Source: Hydrogenophaga intermedia (GTDB taxonomy: Bacteria > Pseudomonadota > Gammaproteobacteria > Burkholderiales > Burkholderiaceae_C). Taken from it: a stretch of DNA of 47,729 nt. The DNA lies in NCBI GenBank assembly GCA_945890705.1, contig CAMDCY010000003.1:1-47729 (forward strand), read 5' to 3'. The notes beneath the pieces were generated by a model that made no database searches, had not been told where the DNA came from, and saw only the letters and a list, made by a program, of their open reading frames with translations. Shown here in pieces: positions 8,758 through 16,047 of the stretch. The stretch's first letter is position 1. The number at the start of each line of letters is the position of its first letter. Position numbers and translations under genes: made by a program.

Positions 8758-10050
8758 TTAGGGCGTGTCTTCGGTGGCGGCCACTTGGCCGCGGGGATCG
8801 AGTTTGATGACCGATGGAGAGCCTTGTCCCGTCAACGCATAGTCTGATTTGGACTCGGGCATGGGGCTGCCCGCTGGCAGGCGTTTGAGCACATACAGGG
8901 CCACCAAGCCCATGACGGCGGCCAGAAAGATCATGAAGCCGGCGTTTTCGGTCGTGCTCATGACCAAACCGGCCAAAAATGGCCCCAAGACCGCACCTGC
9001 ACCGTACATCAACAGCAAGCCGGTTGACGTCTCCACCACTTCCTCTGGCGGGATCAGGTCGTTGACATAGGCCACTGAGAGTCCGTAGATCGTGAAAATC
9101 ATCCCCCCAAGCAGGAGACCCAGAAAAATCAACGACTCTTCGATCATCGATTCCCGCACCATGGTGCTGGCGAGGTAGCCGGCCACGGCCACGCCCGCAC
9201 CCACCAAGCAGACCCAAAACAGCACCAAACGGCGGTCGTGCTTGTCGGAGTAATGACCCACGGGCCACTGAAACAGCGCCCCGCCGAGCAGGGTCGCCCC
9301 CATGAAACTGGCCACGTTGGTGTCGCTCAGACCCGCCCCTTGCGCAAAAGCCGCGCCCATACCGAAAAAGGCACCTGTGAGCACGCCGGCTGCAGTCACG
9401 CCCACGACGCCCAAAGGAGAGACCTGAAACAGGCGGCGCAAACTGAAGCGCGGGGCGGACTCCACTTCGGGCTCGTCTTGTGGGCTCAGGGTGATGGGCA
9501 GCAGGGCAACCGAAAACACAATGGCCACCAAGGCGAAGGGGACGAAGCTCATTTTGTCGCCCAGCAAAATCAGCCACTGCCCCACCGCACCGGCCACCGA
9601 GCACACGATCATGTAAGTGCCGAATACCTTGCCTCGGTGTTTGCTCGGTGTGGCCGAATTCAACCAACTCTCAATGACCACGTACATGCCAATGACGCAC
9701 AAGCCGGTCAGCAGCCGCAGCCCACCCCAAAACCAAGGGTTGACCCAAATGGCGTGCAGGATGGGCATGGTCGAGGCCATGGAGGCCAAGGCGGCAAAGG
9801 CTCGGATGTGACCGATGCGGCGAATCAGCCAAGGGGAAGAGTAAGAGCCCACCAAGAAGCCAACGTAATACGCCGACATCACCAAGCCCAGTGTCACGCT
9901 GGAGAAGTTGGACAGGCTCGCGCGGATGCCCATCACCGAGAACAGCAAGCCGACCCCGATCACGACCAAGGCCACCGCCGCCAGCAGCGGCGACAGTGGC
10001 ATCAAAACTTGGCCCAATGGGGGGCCGGGCTGATGCGTCCACAGTCTCAT
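8758..10050 (-). CDS. MFS transporter (YcaD-like)
   Basis: A 430-residue membrane protein with about twelve hydrophobic segments. Characteristic pieces are a first helix LLAAVALVVIGVGLLFSVMGIR, then SAYYVGFLVGSYSSPWLIRRIGHIRAFA with the MFS A-like loop, and GRVIESWLN-type wording (MYVVIESWLNSATPSKHRGKVFG) typical of the YcaD group. It is the first gene of the bet/tmp operon, in the position where many bacteria have the choline carrier BetT, so it may carry choline, choline-O-sulfate, the phosphonate or glycine betaine in or out. That role is inference. The ATG at 10050 is used; a second ATG 48 bases inside is possible. Confidence 0.82.
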   Translation of the reverse strand: MRLWTHQPGPPLGQVLMPLSPLLAAVALVVIGVGLLFSVMGIRASLSNFSSVTLGLVMSAYYVGFLVGSYSSPWLIRRIGHIRAFAALASMASTMPILHAIWVNPWFWGGLRLLTGLCVIGMYVVIESWLNSATPSKHRGKVFGTYMIVCSVAGAVGQWLILLGDKMSFVPFALVAIVFSVALLPITLSPQDEPEVESAPRFSLRRLFQVSPLGVVGVTAAGVLTGAFFGMGAAFAQGAGLSDTNVASFMGATLLGGALFQWPVGHYSDKHDRRLVLFWVCLVGAGVAVAGYLASTMVRESMIEESLIFLGLLLGGMIFTIYGLSVAYVNDLIPPEEVVETSTGLLLMYGAGAVLGPFLAGLVMSTTENAGFMIFLAAVMGLVALYVLKRLPAGSPMPESKSDYALTGQGSPSVIKLDPRGQVAATEDTP

Positions 10051-10398
10051 GTATAAAGTTCAAATTGGAAACAAAAACAGCGGTCGGGGTGAGATGCAGG
10101 TGAGCGAATCTGCCCTCGCCCCATGGCCGACCAGCCCTTGAATCTAGCAGCAATGAGGCCGAAGGTGTGCTTTCAAGTCCCCCAGCCAAGGCTCCCAGTG
10201 CAGCCCTTGGCGTCAAAATGACGGAGTGCGTCGCAAAGAGGACAATGACTTTAATTGAACTAAGGGTCAATCAGGATGTGAAATCGGCCGCATGGGTTCA
10301 TCATGAGAGTAAGTTTTGCTTGAGCGGTGTCGCTCGGCGGGCTTGCCGAGTGTCTGGCTGCGAAGGCAGCATTTTTCAACTTCAAGGAGATAAAGAAC
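10051..10398. promoter_or_regulatory. 348-bp divergent control region between the bet/tmp operon and the ABC transporter operon
   Basis: No gene is seen in this stretch. It must hold the promoters of both operons. An imperfect dyad, TGACTTTA at 10246-10253 with TAAGGGTCA at 10261-10269, lies near the middle and could be an operator. A pair of half-sites, TGGCGT (10208-10213) and CGTCGC (10229-10234), have the 21-bp spacing discussed under the ArgR/GbdR-like sites but no AA element, so the match is weak. The transporter-proximal third forms hairpins listed separately. The base composition is more A/T-rich than in the flanking genes. Confidence 0.5.
10322..10376 (+). promoter_or_regulatory. hairpin-rich leader in front of the binding-protein gene, possible attenuator
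   Basis: Two stems exclude each other: GAGCG (10322-10326) with CGCTC (10331-10335), and CTCGGC (10333-10338) with GCCGAG (10345-10350). They are followed by GCTGC-GAAG-GCAGC (10357-10370) running into ATTTTT, which resembles a weak intrinsic terminator. The Shine-Dalgarno AAGGAG of the binding protein begins 8 bases later at 10384. The stems are short, so this is a suggestion only. Confidence 0.35.
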
Positions 10399-11973
10399 AT
10401 GGGTCAATTCGATACGCAAACCGAGTCGGGCATCTGGTTGGACCGTCGCACACTGCTGACGGGCGCTGCCGCAGTCGGCCTTTCTTCCACTTTGGGGGCC
10501 TTGCCTGCGATGGCTCAAGCTACACCCAAAAAAGGTGGTACCTTGCGCTTGGGTATGGAAGGAGGTTCGCCTTCAGACAGTTTGGATCCGCTGACCTACG
10601 CCGATTCCATTCCAATTGCCATGAGCCTGATGCTTTGGAACAATTTGATCGAAGTGGCCGATAACGGCGATGCTACGGGTGAATTGTTCGAAAAATGGGA
10701 CGTTAAGCCCGGTGCGGCTGACTGGACTTTCCACGTGCGCAAAGGGATCACCTTCAGCAATGGCAAGACGCTGGATGCCGACGACGTCATTTATTCGATC
10801 AACATGCACCGTGGTGAGACCAAGTCGCCCGCCAAGGCCTTGTTGGCCGACATCACCGAAGTGAAGAAGATTGACGCCAACACGGTTCAGATTCTCATGA
10901 AGTCGGGCAACTTGGACCTGCCGTATAACTTGAGCGATTACCACATCATCGTAGTCCCGAATGGCTTCAAAGACTGGAGCAAGCCAGTGGGCACCGGTGC
11001 CTTCACATTGGAAGAGTTCCAGCCTGGTGTGCGCGCCACATTTAAGCGCAAGCCCGGCAACTACTGGAAGCCCAACCGCGGCAATTTCGATCGCGTCGAG
11101 TTGCGCTACATACCCGATGCCGCGGCCCGCACGCAAGCTTTGTTGACCGGTCAGGTCGATGCGATCAACCGTGCCAGCCCCAAAACGGCCGGTTTGCTCG
11201 AGCGCAACCCAGCGATCAAGCTTTCACGCACGCCCGGTGCCGGCAACCGCTTCTGCTTTGTGGCCCACACCGACAAGTCGCCCTTCAGCAACAACGACTT
11301 GATGATGGCACTCAAGCACGGCATTGACCGTCAGACCATCGTCAACAACGTGTTCTCGGGCTATGCCTCGGTGGGCAACGACAACTGCGTCGGTCCTAAG
11401 ATGAAGTACTACGACGCCAAGCAGAAAAAGAACACCTACGATTTGGACAAGGCCAAGTTCCACATGAAGAAGTCTGGCGTGACCTCGGCCATCGAGCTGC
11501 AAGTCTCTGAGGGTGCCTTCACCGGCGCCACCGACTCGGGCCAAGTGTTCCAAGAATCTTTGGCCAAAGCCGGCATCAAGCTGGACCTCAAGCGTGTCTC
11601 GGGTGACGGCTATTGGGATAACGTTTGGCTCAAAGTGCCGTTCTGCGCGGTCTACTGGGGTAACCGCCCGACCATCGACAACCAGCTCACCAGTATTTTT
11701 GCTGGTGGTCTGACCAACCCTTGGAACGACAGCCGTTTCATCAACGAAGAGTTCAACAAGACCTTGGTGGCTGCTCGCGTTGAGCTCAACCAAGCCAAAC
11801 GCGCCGCTATGTATGCACGTTGCCAAGAGATCGTCAGCCAGCAAGCGGGCATGGTCAACTTCTGCGTGCAAGACTATTTGGACGCCCACAGCACCAAGTT
11901 GATGGGCCTTACCATTTCTGCTCGTTACGATTTGGGTGATCAGCGCATCGCTGAAAAGGGTTGGTTCGCCTGA
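10399..11973 (+). CDS. periplasmic substrate-binding protein of a dipeptide/oligopeptide-type ABC importer (family 5)
   Basis: A 524-residue family-5 binding protein. The ATG at 10399 follows AAGGAG by 9 bases. The N-terminus LDRRTLLTGAAAVGLSS ending in LPAMAQA looks like a twin-arginine signal peptide. The mature protein begins KKGGTLRLGMEGGSPSDSLDPLTY, the usual start of DppA/OppA-like proteins, with AMSLMLWNNLIEVADNG and WTFHVRKGITFSNGKTLDADDVIYS further on. The family binds peptides, nickel, opines, sugars or betaine-like compounds, so the ligand cannot be read off. Location between the bet operon and the demethylation genes suggests an N-methylated compound. A strong terminator after the gene should make it more abundant than the permeases. 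Confidence 0.9.
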   Translation: MGQFDTQTESGIWLDRRTLLTGAAAVGLSSTLGALPAMAQATPKKGGTLRLGMEGGSPSDSLDPLTYADSIPIAMSLMLWNNLIEVADNGDATGELFEKWDVKPGAADWTFHVRKGITFSNGKTLDADDVIYSINMHRGETKSPAKALLADITEVKKIDANTVQILMKSGNLDLPYNLSDYHIIVVPNGFKDWSKPVGTGAFTLEEFQPGVRATFKRKPGNYWKPNRGNFDRVELRYIPDAAARTQALLTGQVDAINRASPKTAGLLERNPAIKLSRTPGAGNRFCFVAHTDKSPFSNNDLMMALKHGIDRQTIVNNVFSGYASVGNDNCVGPKMKYYDAKQKKNTYDLDKAKFHMKKSGVTSAIELQVSEGAFTGATDSGQVFQESLAKAGIKLDLKRVSGDGYWDNVWLKVPFCAVYWGNRPTIDNQLTSIFAGGLTNPWNDSRFINEEFNKTLVAARVELNQAKRAAMYARCQEIVSQQAGMVNFCVQDYLDAHSTKLMGLTISARYDLGDQRIAEKGWFA

Positions 11974-12006
11974 TCCTAGAACCAGGACCCTTTCACATGA
12001 GGTGAA

Positions 12007-12047
12007 CAAGGCGGGGTAAGCTCAGGCTCTACCCCGCCTTGGTTTTT
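12007..12047 (+). terminator. strong intrinsic terminator or attenuator between binding protein and permease genes
   Basis: CAAGGCGGGGTA (12007-12018) pairs perfectly with TACCCCGCCTTG (12030-12041), a 12-bp stem with an 11-base loop, followed by GTTTTT. It lies 33 bases past the binding-protein stop. Such partial terminators commonly keep binding protein in excess over the membrane parts. The 74 bases to the first permease may hold a second promoter, but none is obvious. Confidence 0.85.
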
Positions 12048-12121
12048 GTGGGGCTCCCTCAGGGTGCTTTGCTGTTTTGCGACCCCGACACCTCCTGCGC
12101 TCCGACGATTATTCAGACATC

Positions 12122-13069
12122 ATGGCAAAACTCATATTCAACCGGCTGCTGTTGGCCGTCTTTACCCTGTTCGCAGTCTCGGTTTTGATCTTTGTGTGCA
12201 CCGAGATTTTGCCTGGTGACGTGGCCTCTGCGGTGCTGGGCCAAGGTGCCACCCCGGAAGCGTTGGTGATTTTCCGCAAAGAATTGGGCCTCGATGTGCC
12301 TGCCCCCATCCGCTTTTGGAATTGGTTCACATCGGCCATCCAGGGCGATTTGGGTACCGCCTTGACCAACAAACGGGTCATCGTGGACGAACTCCTGCCC
12401 CGTTTGGCCAACACCTTGTTTTTGGCCGGTTTCGCCGCCCTGATCGCCATTCCTTTGGCCGTGGGTTTGGGCATCATCGCAGCCATCAACGAGGGCAAAT
12501 TGAGCGACAAACTCTCCAACGTGGTGACGTTGGTGGCGATTTCCCTGCCCGAGTTCTTCATCGCTTACCTCTTGATCATTTTCTTCGTGGTGGAGTTCGC
12601 TTGGTTTCCATCGCTCTCGACGGTGTTCGCAGGCATGCCTTTGGGTGAGAGGATTTACCAAACCACCTTACCCGCGCTAACGCTGACCTTGTTGGTGGCG
12701 GCCCACATCTTGCGCATGACCCGCAGCTCGGTGTTGTCGGTTATGTCCACGCCCTACATTGAGATGGCCTTTTTGAAAGGGGCCAAACGCCGGCGCGTCA
12801 TCACTCGCCACGCCTTGCCCAACGCGGCCGCGCCCATCATCACGGTCATTGGTTTGAACTTGGCGTATTTGGTCGTGGGGGTGGTGGTCATCGAAGCCGT
12901 GTTCACCTACCCCGGTCTGGGTCAGTACATGGTGGACGCGGTGTCCAAGCGGGATGTGCCCGTGATCCAAGCCTGTGGACTGGTCTTTGCGTTGGTGTTC
13001 GTGACCCTGAACACCCTGGCCGATGTGCTGGTGATTCTGGTCAACCCCCGTCTGCGGCACAAGCGTTGA
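12122..13069 (+). CDS. ABC transporter permease, DppB-like
   Basis: A 315-residue inner-membrane protein starting MAKLIFNRLLLAVFTLFAVSVLIFV, the usual first helix of DppB/OppB-type permeases. GDVASAVLGQGATPEAL and FWNWFTSAIQGDLGTAL are the conserved periplasmic segment. RVITRHALPNAAAPIITVIGLNLAYLVVGVVVIEAVFTYPGLGQ contains the EAA-type loop that docks on the ATPase. The ATG at 12122 is preferred over the upstream in-frame TTG at 12077 because the conserved N-terminus begins there. No strong ribosome binding site is seen. It is one half of the channel, paired with the next gene. Confidence 0.88.
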   Translation: MAKLIFNRLLLAVFTLFAVSVLIFVCTEILPGDVASAVLGQGATPEALVIFRKELGLDVPAPIRFWNWFTSAIQGDLGTALTNKRVIVDELLPRLANTLFLAGFAALIAIPLAVGLGIIAAINEGKLSDKLSNVVTLVAISLPEFFIAYLLIIFFVVEFAWFPSLSTVFAGMPLGERIYQTTLPALTLTLLVAAHILRMTRSSVLSVMSTPYIEMAFLKGAKRRRVITRHALPNAAAPIITVIGLNLAYLVVGVVVIEAVFTYPGLGQYMVDAVSKRDVPVIQACGLVFALVFVTLNTLADVLVILVNPRLRHKR

Positions 13070-13104
13070 GTGTCTGAACAATACGATATCTAGAACTTTG
13101 GGTC

Positions 13105-13938
13105 ATGAAACTTTTTAGACAAAAACTCACTTTTTCCGCCGCCTTTGGATTGGTGGTGACGGGACTCTTTTTATTGGTGGTGTTGTTCGCCCCTTGGATC
13201 GCACCATTCGGCGAGGCCGAAACGGTGGGCGGCACTTGGGATCCCGCCTCGACCCTTCATTGGCTGGGTACCGACCAAATCGGGCGCGACATGCTCACCC
13301 GCATCCTGTATGGCACCCGCATGACCATCGCTGTGGCGCTGGCCATTACGCTGCTGTCGTTTTTCATCGGCATCGTGATTGGCTTCACCAGCGCGGTTGT
13401 CGGCGGCTGGGTCGATACCTTCTTCAGCCGTTTGGTCGATGTGATGTTGTCCATCCCCAGCCTGATTTTTGCCCTGATCATCCTGGGCGTGTTCGGCTCG
13501 AGCATTCCCGTGCTGATTTTGACCATCGCGGTCTTGGATTCCACCCGCGTGTTTCGACTCTCCCGAGCGCTGGGCATGAACTTGGCGGTGATGGAGTATG
13601 TGGAAGCGGCCAAGCTGCGTGGCGAAGGCCTGTGGTGGGTCATCACGAGAGAAATTTTGCCCAACGCATGGGCGCCTTTGGTGGCCGAGTTTGGCCTGCG
13701 TTTTTGCTTCAACTTCTTGTTCATCGCCGGCTTGTCCTTTTTGGGCCTGGGCATCCAGCCGCCGTTCGCCGATTTGGGTGGCATGGTGAAAGAAAACGCC
13801 GCGGCGATCAATTTCGGCATGATGGCTCCCATTTACCCCGCCGCCGCCATCGCCTTGTTGACCGTGGCCGTCAACCTGGTGGTGGACTGGATGTTGTCGG
13901 TCGATGCCCGTCCCTCTGGCGCGCAAGCCGAACTGTGA
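13105..13938 (+). CDS. ABC transporter permease, DppC-like
   Basis: A 277-residue inner-membrane permease. It has the DppC hallmarks: an N-terminal helix LVVTGLFLLVVLFAPWIAPFGEAE, the segment HWLGTDQIGRDMLTRILYGTRMTI that is nearly invariant in the family, and an ATPase-docking loop around YVEAAKLRGEGLWWVITREILPNAWAPLV. It partners the DppB-like protein 35 bases upstream. The next gene, the double ATPase, follows 16 bases after the stop. Confidence 0.9.
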   Translation: MKLFRQKLTFSAAFGLVVTGLFLLVVLFAPWIAPFGEAETVGGTWDPASTLHWLGTDQIGRDMLTRILYGTRMTIAVALAITLLSFFIGIVIGFTSAVVGGWVDTFFSRLVDVMLSIPSLIFALIILGVFGSSIPVLILTIAVLDSTRVFRLSRALGMNLAVMEYVEAAKLRGEGLWWVITREILPNAWAPLVAEFGLRFCFNFLFIAGLSFLGLGIQPPFADLGGMVKENAAAINFGMMAPIYPAAAIALLTVAVNLVVDWMLSVDARPSGAQAEL

Positions 13939-13954
13939 ACCAGGGAGCCCACAC

Positions 13955-15574
13955 ATGAGCGACAACAACGTCATCCTGAACATCAAAGGCCTGCGACTGG
14001 AGAGCATCGCCGGCAACGTCATCGTCGACAACGTCGACCTCAAACTTCACCAAGGCGAGGTGCTCGGCTTGATCGGCGAGAGTGGCGCTGGCAAGTCCAC
14101 CATCGGTTTGTCGAGCATGGCCTATGCCCGCGCCGGTGTGCACATCGCGGAGGGCGAGATCAACCTAGGCGGCACCAACCTGCGCGGCTTGGGGGTCGAT
14201 GCGCGCCGGGGCATGCGCGGCAAACGCATCGCCTACGTGGCCCAGTCGGCCGCAGCGGCCTTCAACCCCGCCCACACCTTGATGGACCAGGTCTGCGAAG
14301 CGCCCTTGATTCACAAAGTCATGAACCGTGCCGAGGCCGAAGCTTGGGCGCGCGAACTCTTCGTGGCCTTGGACCTGCCGGACCCGCAGCATTTTGGCGA
14401 ACGCTATCCCCACCAAGCCTCCGGCGGCCAGTTGCAGCGCGCCATGGCGGCCATGGCGATGTCGTGTCGCCCAGACGTGCTGGTGCTCGACGAGCCGACC
14501 ACCGCGCTGGACGTGACGACCCAAATCGAAGTGCTGATTTTGCTCAAATCGCTGATCCGCAAGTACAACACGGCGGCCCTCTACATCACCCACGACTTGG
14601 CGGTTGTGGCCCAAGTGGCCGACCGCATCAAGGTGCTGCGCCACGGCAAAGAAGTCGAGGAAGGGCTGAGCGAGCAGATCTTGCACCACGCTAAAGAAGA
14701 CTACACCGCCCGCTTGGTGGCGGTTCGCGGCGCCGCGGCGAGTGAGCGCGCGGTGGTCGGCACCGTGCAGCCACAAACCGTGTTGTCCATGAAGGACTGT
14801 CACGCTTACTACGGCGCGTTTCACGTCGTCAAAGGGGTTTCGCTGGACGTGAAAAAAGGCGAGACCGTGGCGGTGGTGGGCGAGTCTGGTTCGGGCAAGT
14901 CGACCTTGGCCAGGATCATCACCGGCTTGTTGTCCTCCAAGAGCGAGGAGATGGTTTTTCAAGGTGAGCCGCTGCCGCATTTGCTCAGCGAGCGCAGCAA
15001 GGAGCTCAAGCGGCGCATCCAGTTGGTCTACCAAATCCCCGACGTGGCCATCAACCCGCGCCAAAGTTTGCTCGATATCGTCGGCCGGCCGGTGCAGTTT
15101 TATTTTGGCTTGGGCCGTCAGCAGACCTTGGAGCGGGCCAAGGAATTGATGCGTTTGGTGGAGTTGCCCGAAGACTTTTTGGAGCGCAAGCCCGGGCAAC
15201 TGTCGGGCGGTCAAAAACAACGCGTTTGCATCGCCAGGGCTTTGGCGGCCCAGCCCGAATTGATCATCTTGGACGAACCGACCTCCGCTTTGGACCCCTT
15301 GGTGGCCGAGGAAATTTTGGCCTTGTTGCGCAAGCTGCAAGCCGAGTTGGGCCTGTCCTACATCTTGATCACCCACGACTTGGATGTGGTTCGCCGCATC
15401 GCGCACCGCACCGCCGTCATGTACCAGGGCGATTTCGTGGCCTTCGACACTACGCAGCAAATCTTTGAAGCGCGTGAGCACCCCTACACCCGCAAGCTCA
15501 TCAGTGCCGTGCCGGAGATGCGCACCGATTGGTTGGAAGAAGTGCTGGCGGCGCGCAAAGCTGAGGCAGCCTGA
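13955..15574 (+). CDS. fused double ABC ATPase (DppD-DppF type)
   Basis: A 539-residue protein with two complete ATP-binding cassettes. The first has Walker A GESGAGKST (residues 41-49), signature ASGGQLQRAM and Walker B VLVLDEPTTALD. The second has GESGSGKST, LSGGQKQRVCIARAL and LIILDEPTSALD. The peptide-importer C-terminal motif HPYTRKL appears only after the second half; the first ends in HHAKEDYTARL. Fusions of DppD and DppF are known, for example in YejF and GsiA, and one polypeptide can power the transporter. The ATG at 13955 was chosen because the cassette fold begins there; the upstream frame overlaps the permease gene. Confidence 0.93.
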   Translation: MSDNNVILNIKGLRLESIAGNVIVDNVDLKLHQGEVLGLIGESGAGKSTIGLSSMAYARAGVHIAEGEINLGGTNLRGLGVDARRGMRGKRIAYVAQSAAAAFNPAHTLMDQVCEAPLIHKVMNRAEAEAWARELFVALDLPDPQHFGERYPHQASGGQLQRAMAAMAMSCRPDVLVLDEPTTALDVTTQIEVLILLKSLIRKYNTAALYITHDLAVVAQVADRIKVLRHGKEVEEGLSEQILHHAKEDYTARLVAVRGAAASERAVVGTVQPQTVLSMKDCHAYYGAFHVVKGVSLDVKKGETVAVVGESGSGKSTLARIITGLLSSKSEEMVFQGEPLPHLLSERSKELKRRIQLVYQIPDVAINPRQSLLDIVGRPVQFYFGLGRQQTLERAKELMRLVELPEDFLERKPGQLSGGQKQRVCIARALAAQPELIILDEPTSALDPLVAEEILALLRKLQAELGLSYILITHDLDVVRRIAHRTAVMYQGDFVAFDTTQQIFEAREHPYTRKLISAVPEMRTDWLEEVLAARKAEAA

Positions 15575-15609
15575 GCCTGCGAGCCGACTGGGGCTGAGCC
15601 CTTGCGTGC

Positions 15610-16038
15610 TCAGTTCAGGGGCGGCTTGTCCCGGTCGGCGTGCCATTGGGGCGATCCCGGGGCGATGTCCACGTAATCGCTTTTGTCTTTGACGTAGATG
15701 TGACCGAGAGTGCGCAGCCCCGTGGGGCCATCCAGCGTTCCCGTGCCGATCGAAATGAAGCCGTGGCCATCGAGTTGCCAAAACAGGCTGGAGCCGCAAT
15801 GGCGGCAAAACCCCCGGCGAGCGCGTTCGGACGATCGAAACCACGTCAAACCTGCGTCTTGAATCCAGTGAAGGTCTTCGAGCCGGCATTGGGTGGCCGA
15901 CCAGTAATGCCCGCTGGTTTTGCGACACTGGTTGCAATGACAAGCCAGGCTGTCGCGCAGGGGGCCGTGGACCTCGAAACGCACCGAACCGCACAGGCAA
16001 GCGCCTTGTGCGGTCTGTACGCAGTCCCCCAAGGGCAT
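15610..16038 (-). CDS. GFA-family (CENP-V/GFA domain) zinc protein
   Basis: A 142-residue protein with the zinc-binding cysteines of the glutathione-dependent formaldehyde-activating family: GACLCGSVRFEV at the N-terminus, CHCNQCRKTSG near residue 34, and GFCRHCGSSLFW near residue 76. Members bind zinc and were proposed to handle S-hydroxymethylglutathione, although an enzymatic role has been disputed. It starts 9 bases after the stop of the MttB-family gene and so is probably its operon partner. Formaldehyde would arise if sarcosine or dimethylglycine oxidation ran without tetrahydrofolate, giving a plausible reason for its presence. Function is otherwise unproven. Confidence 0.85.
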   Translation of the reverse strand: MPLGDCVQTAQGACLCGSVRFEVHGPLRDSLACHCNQCRKTSGHYWSATQCRLEDLHWIQDAGLTWFRSSERARRGFCRHCGSSLFWQLDGHGFISIGTGTLDGPTGLRTLGHIYVKDKSDYVDIAPGSPQWHADRDKPPLN

Positions 16039-16047
16039 GGAGCCGCG

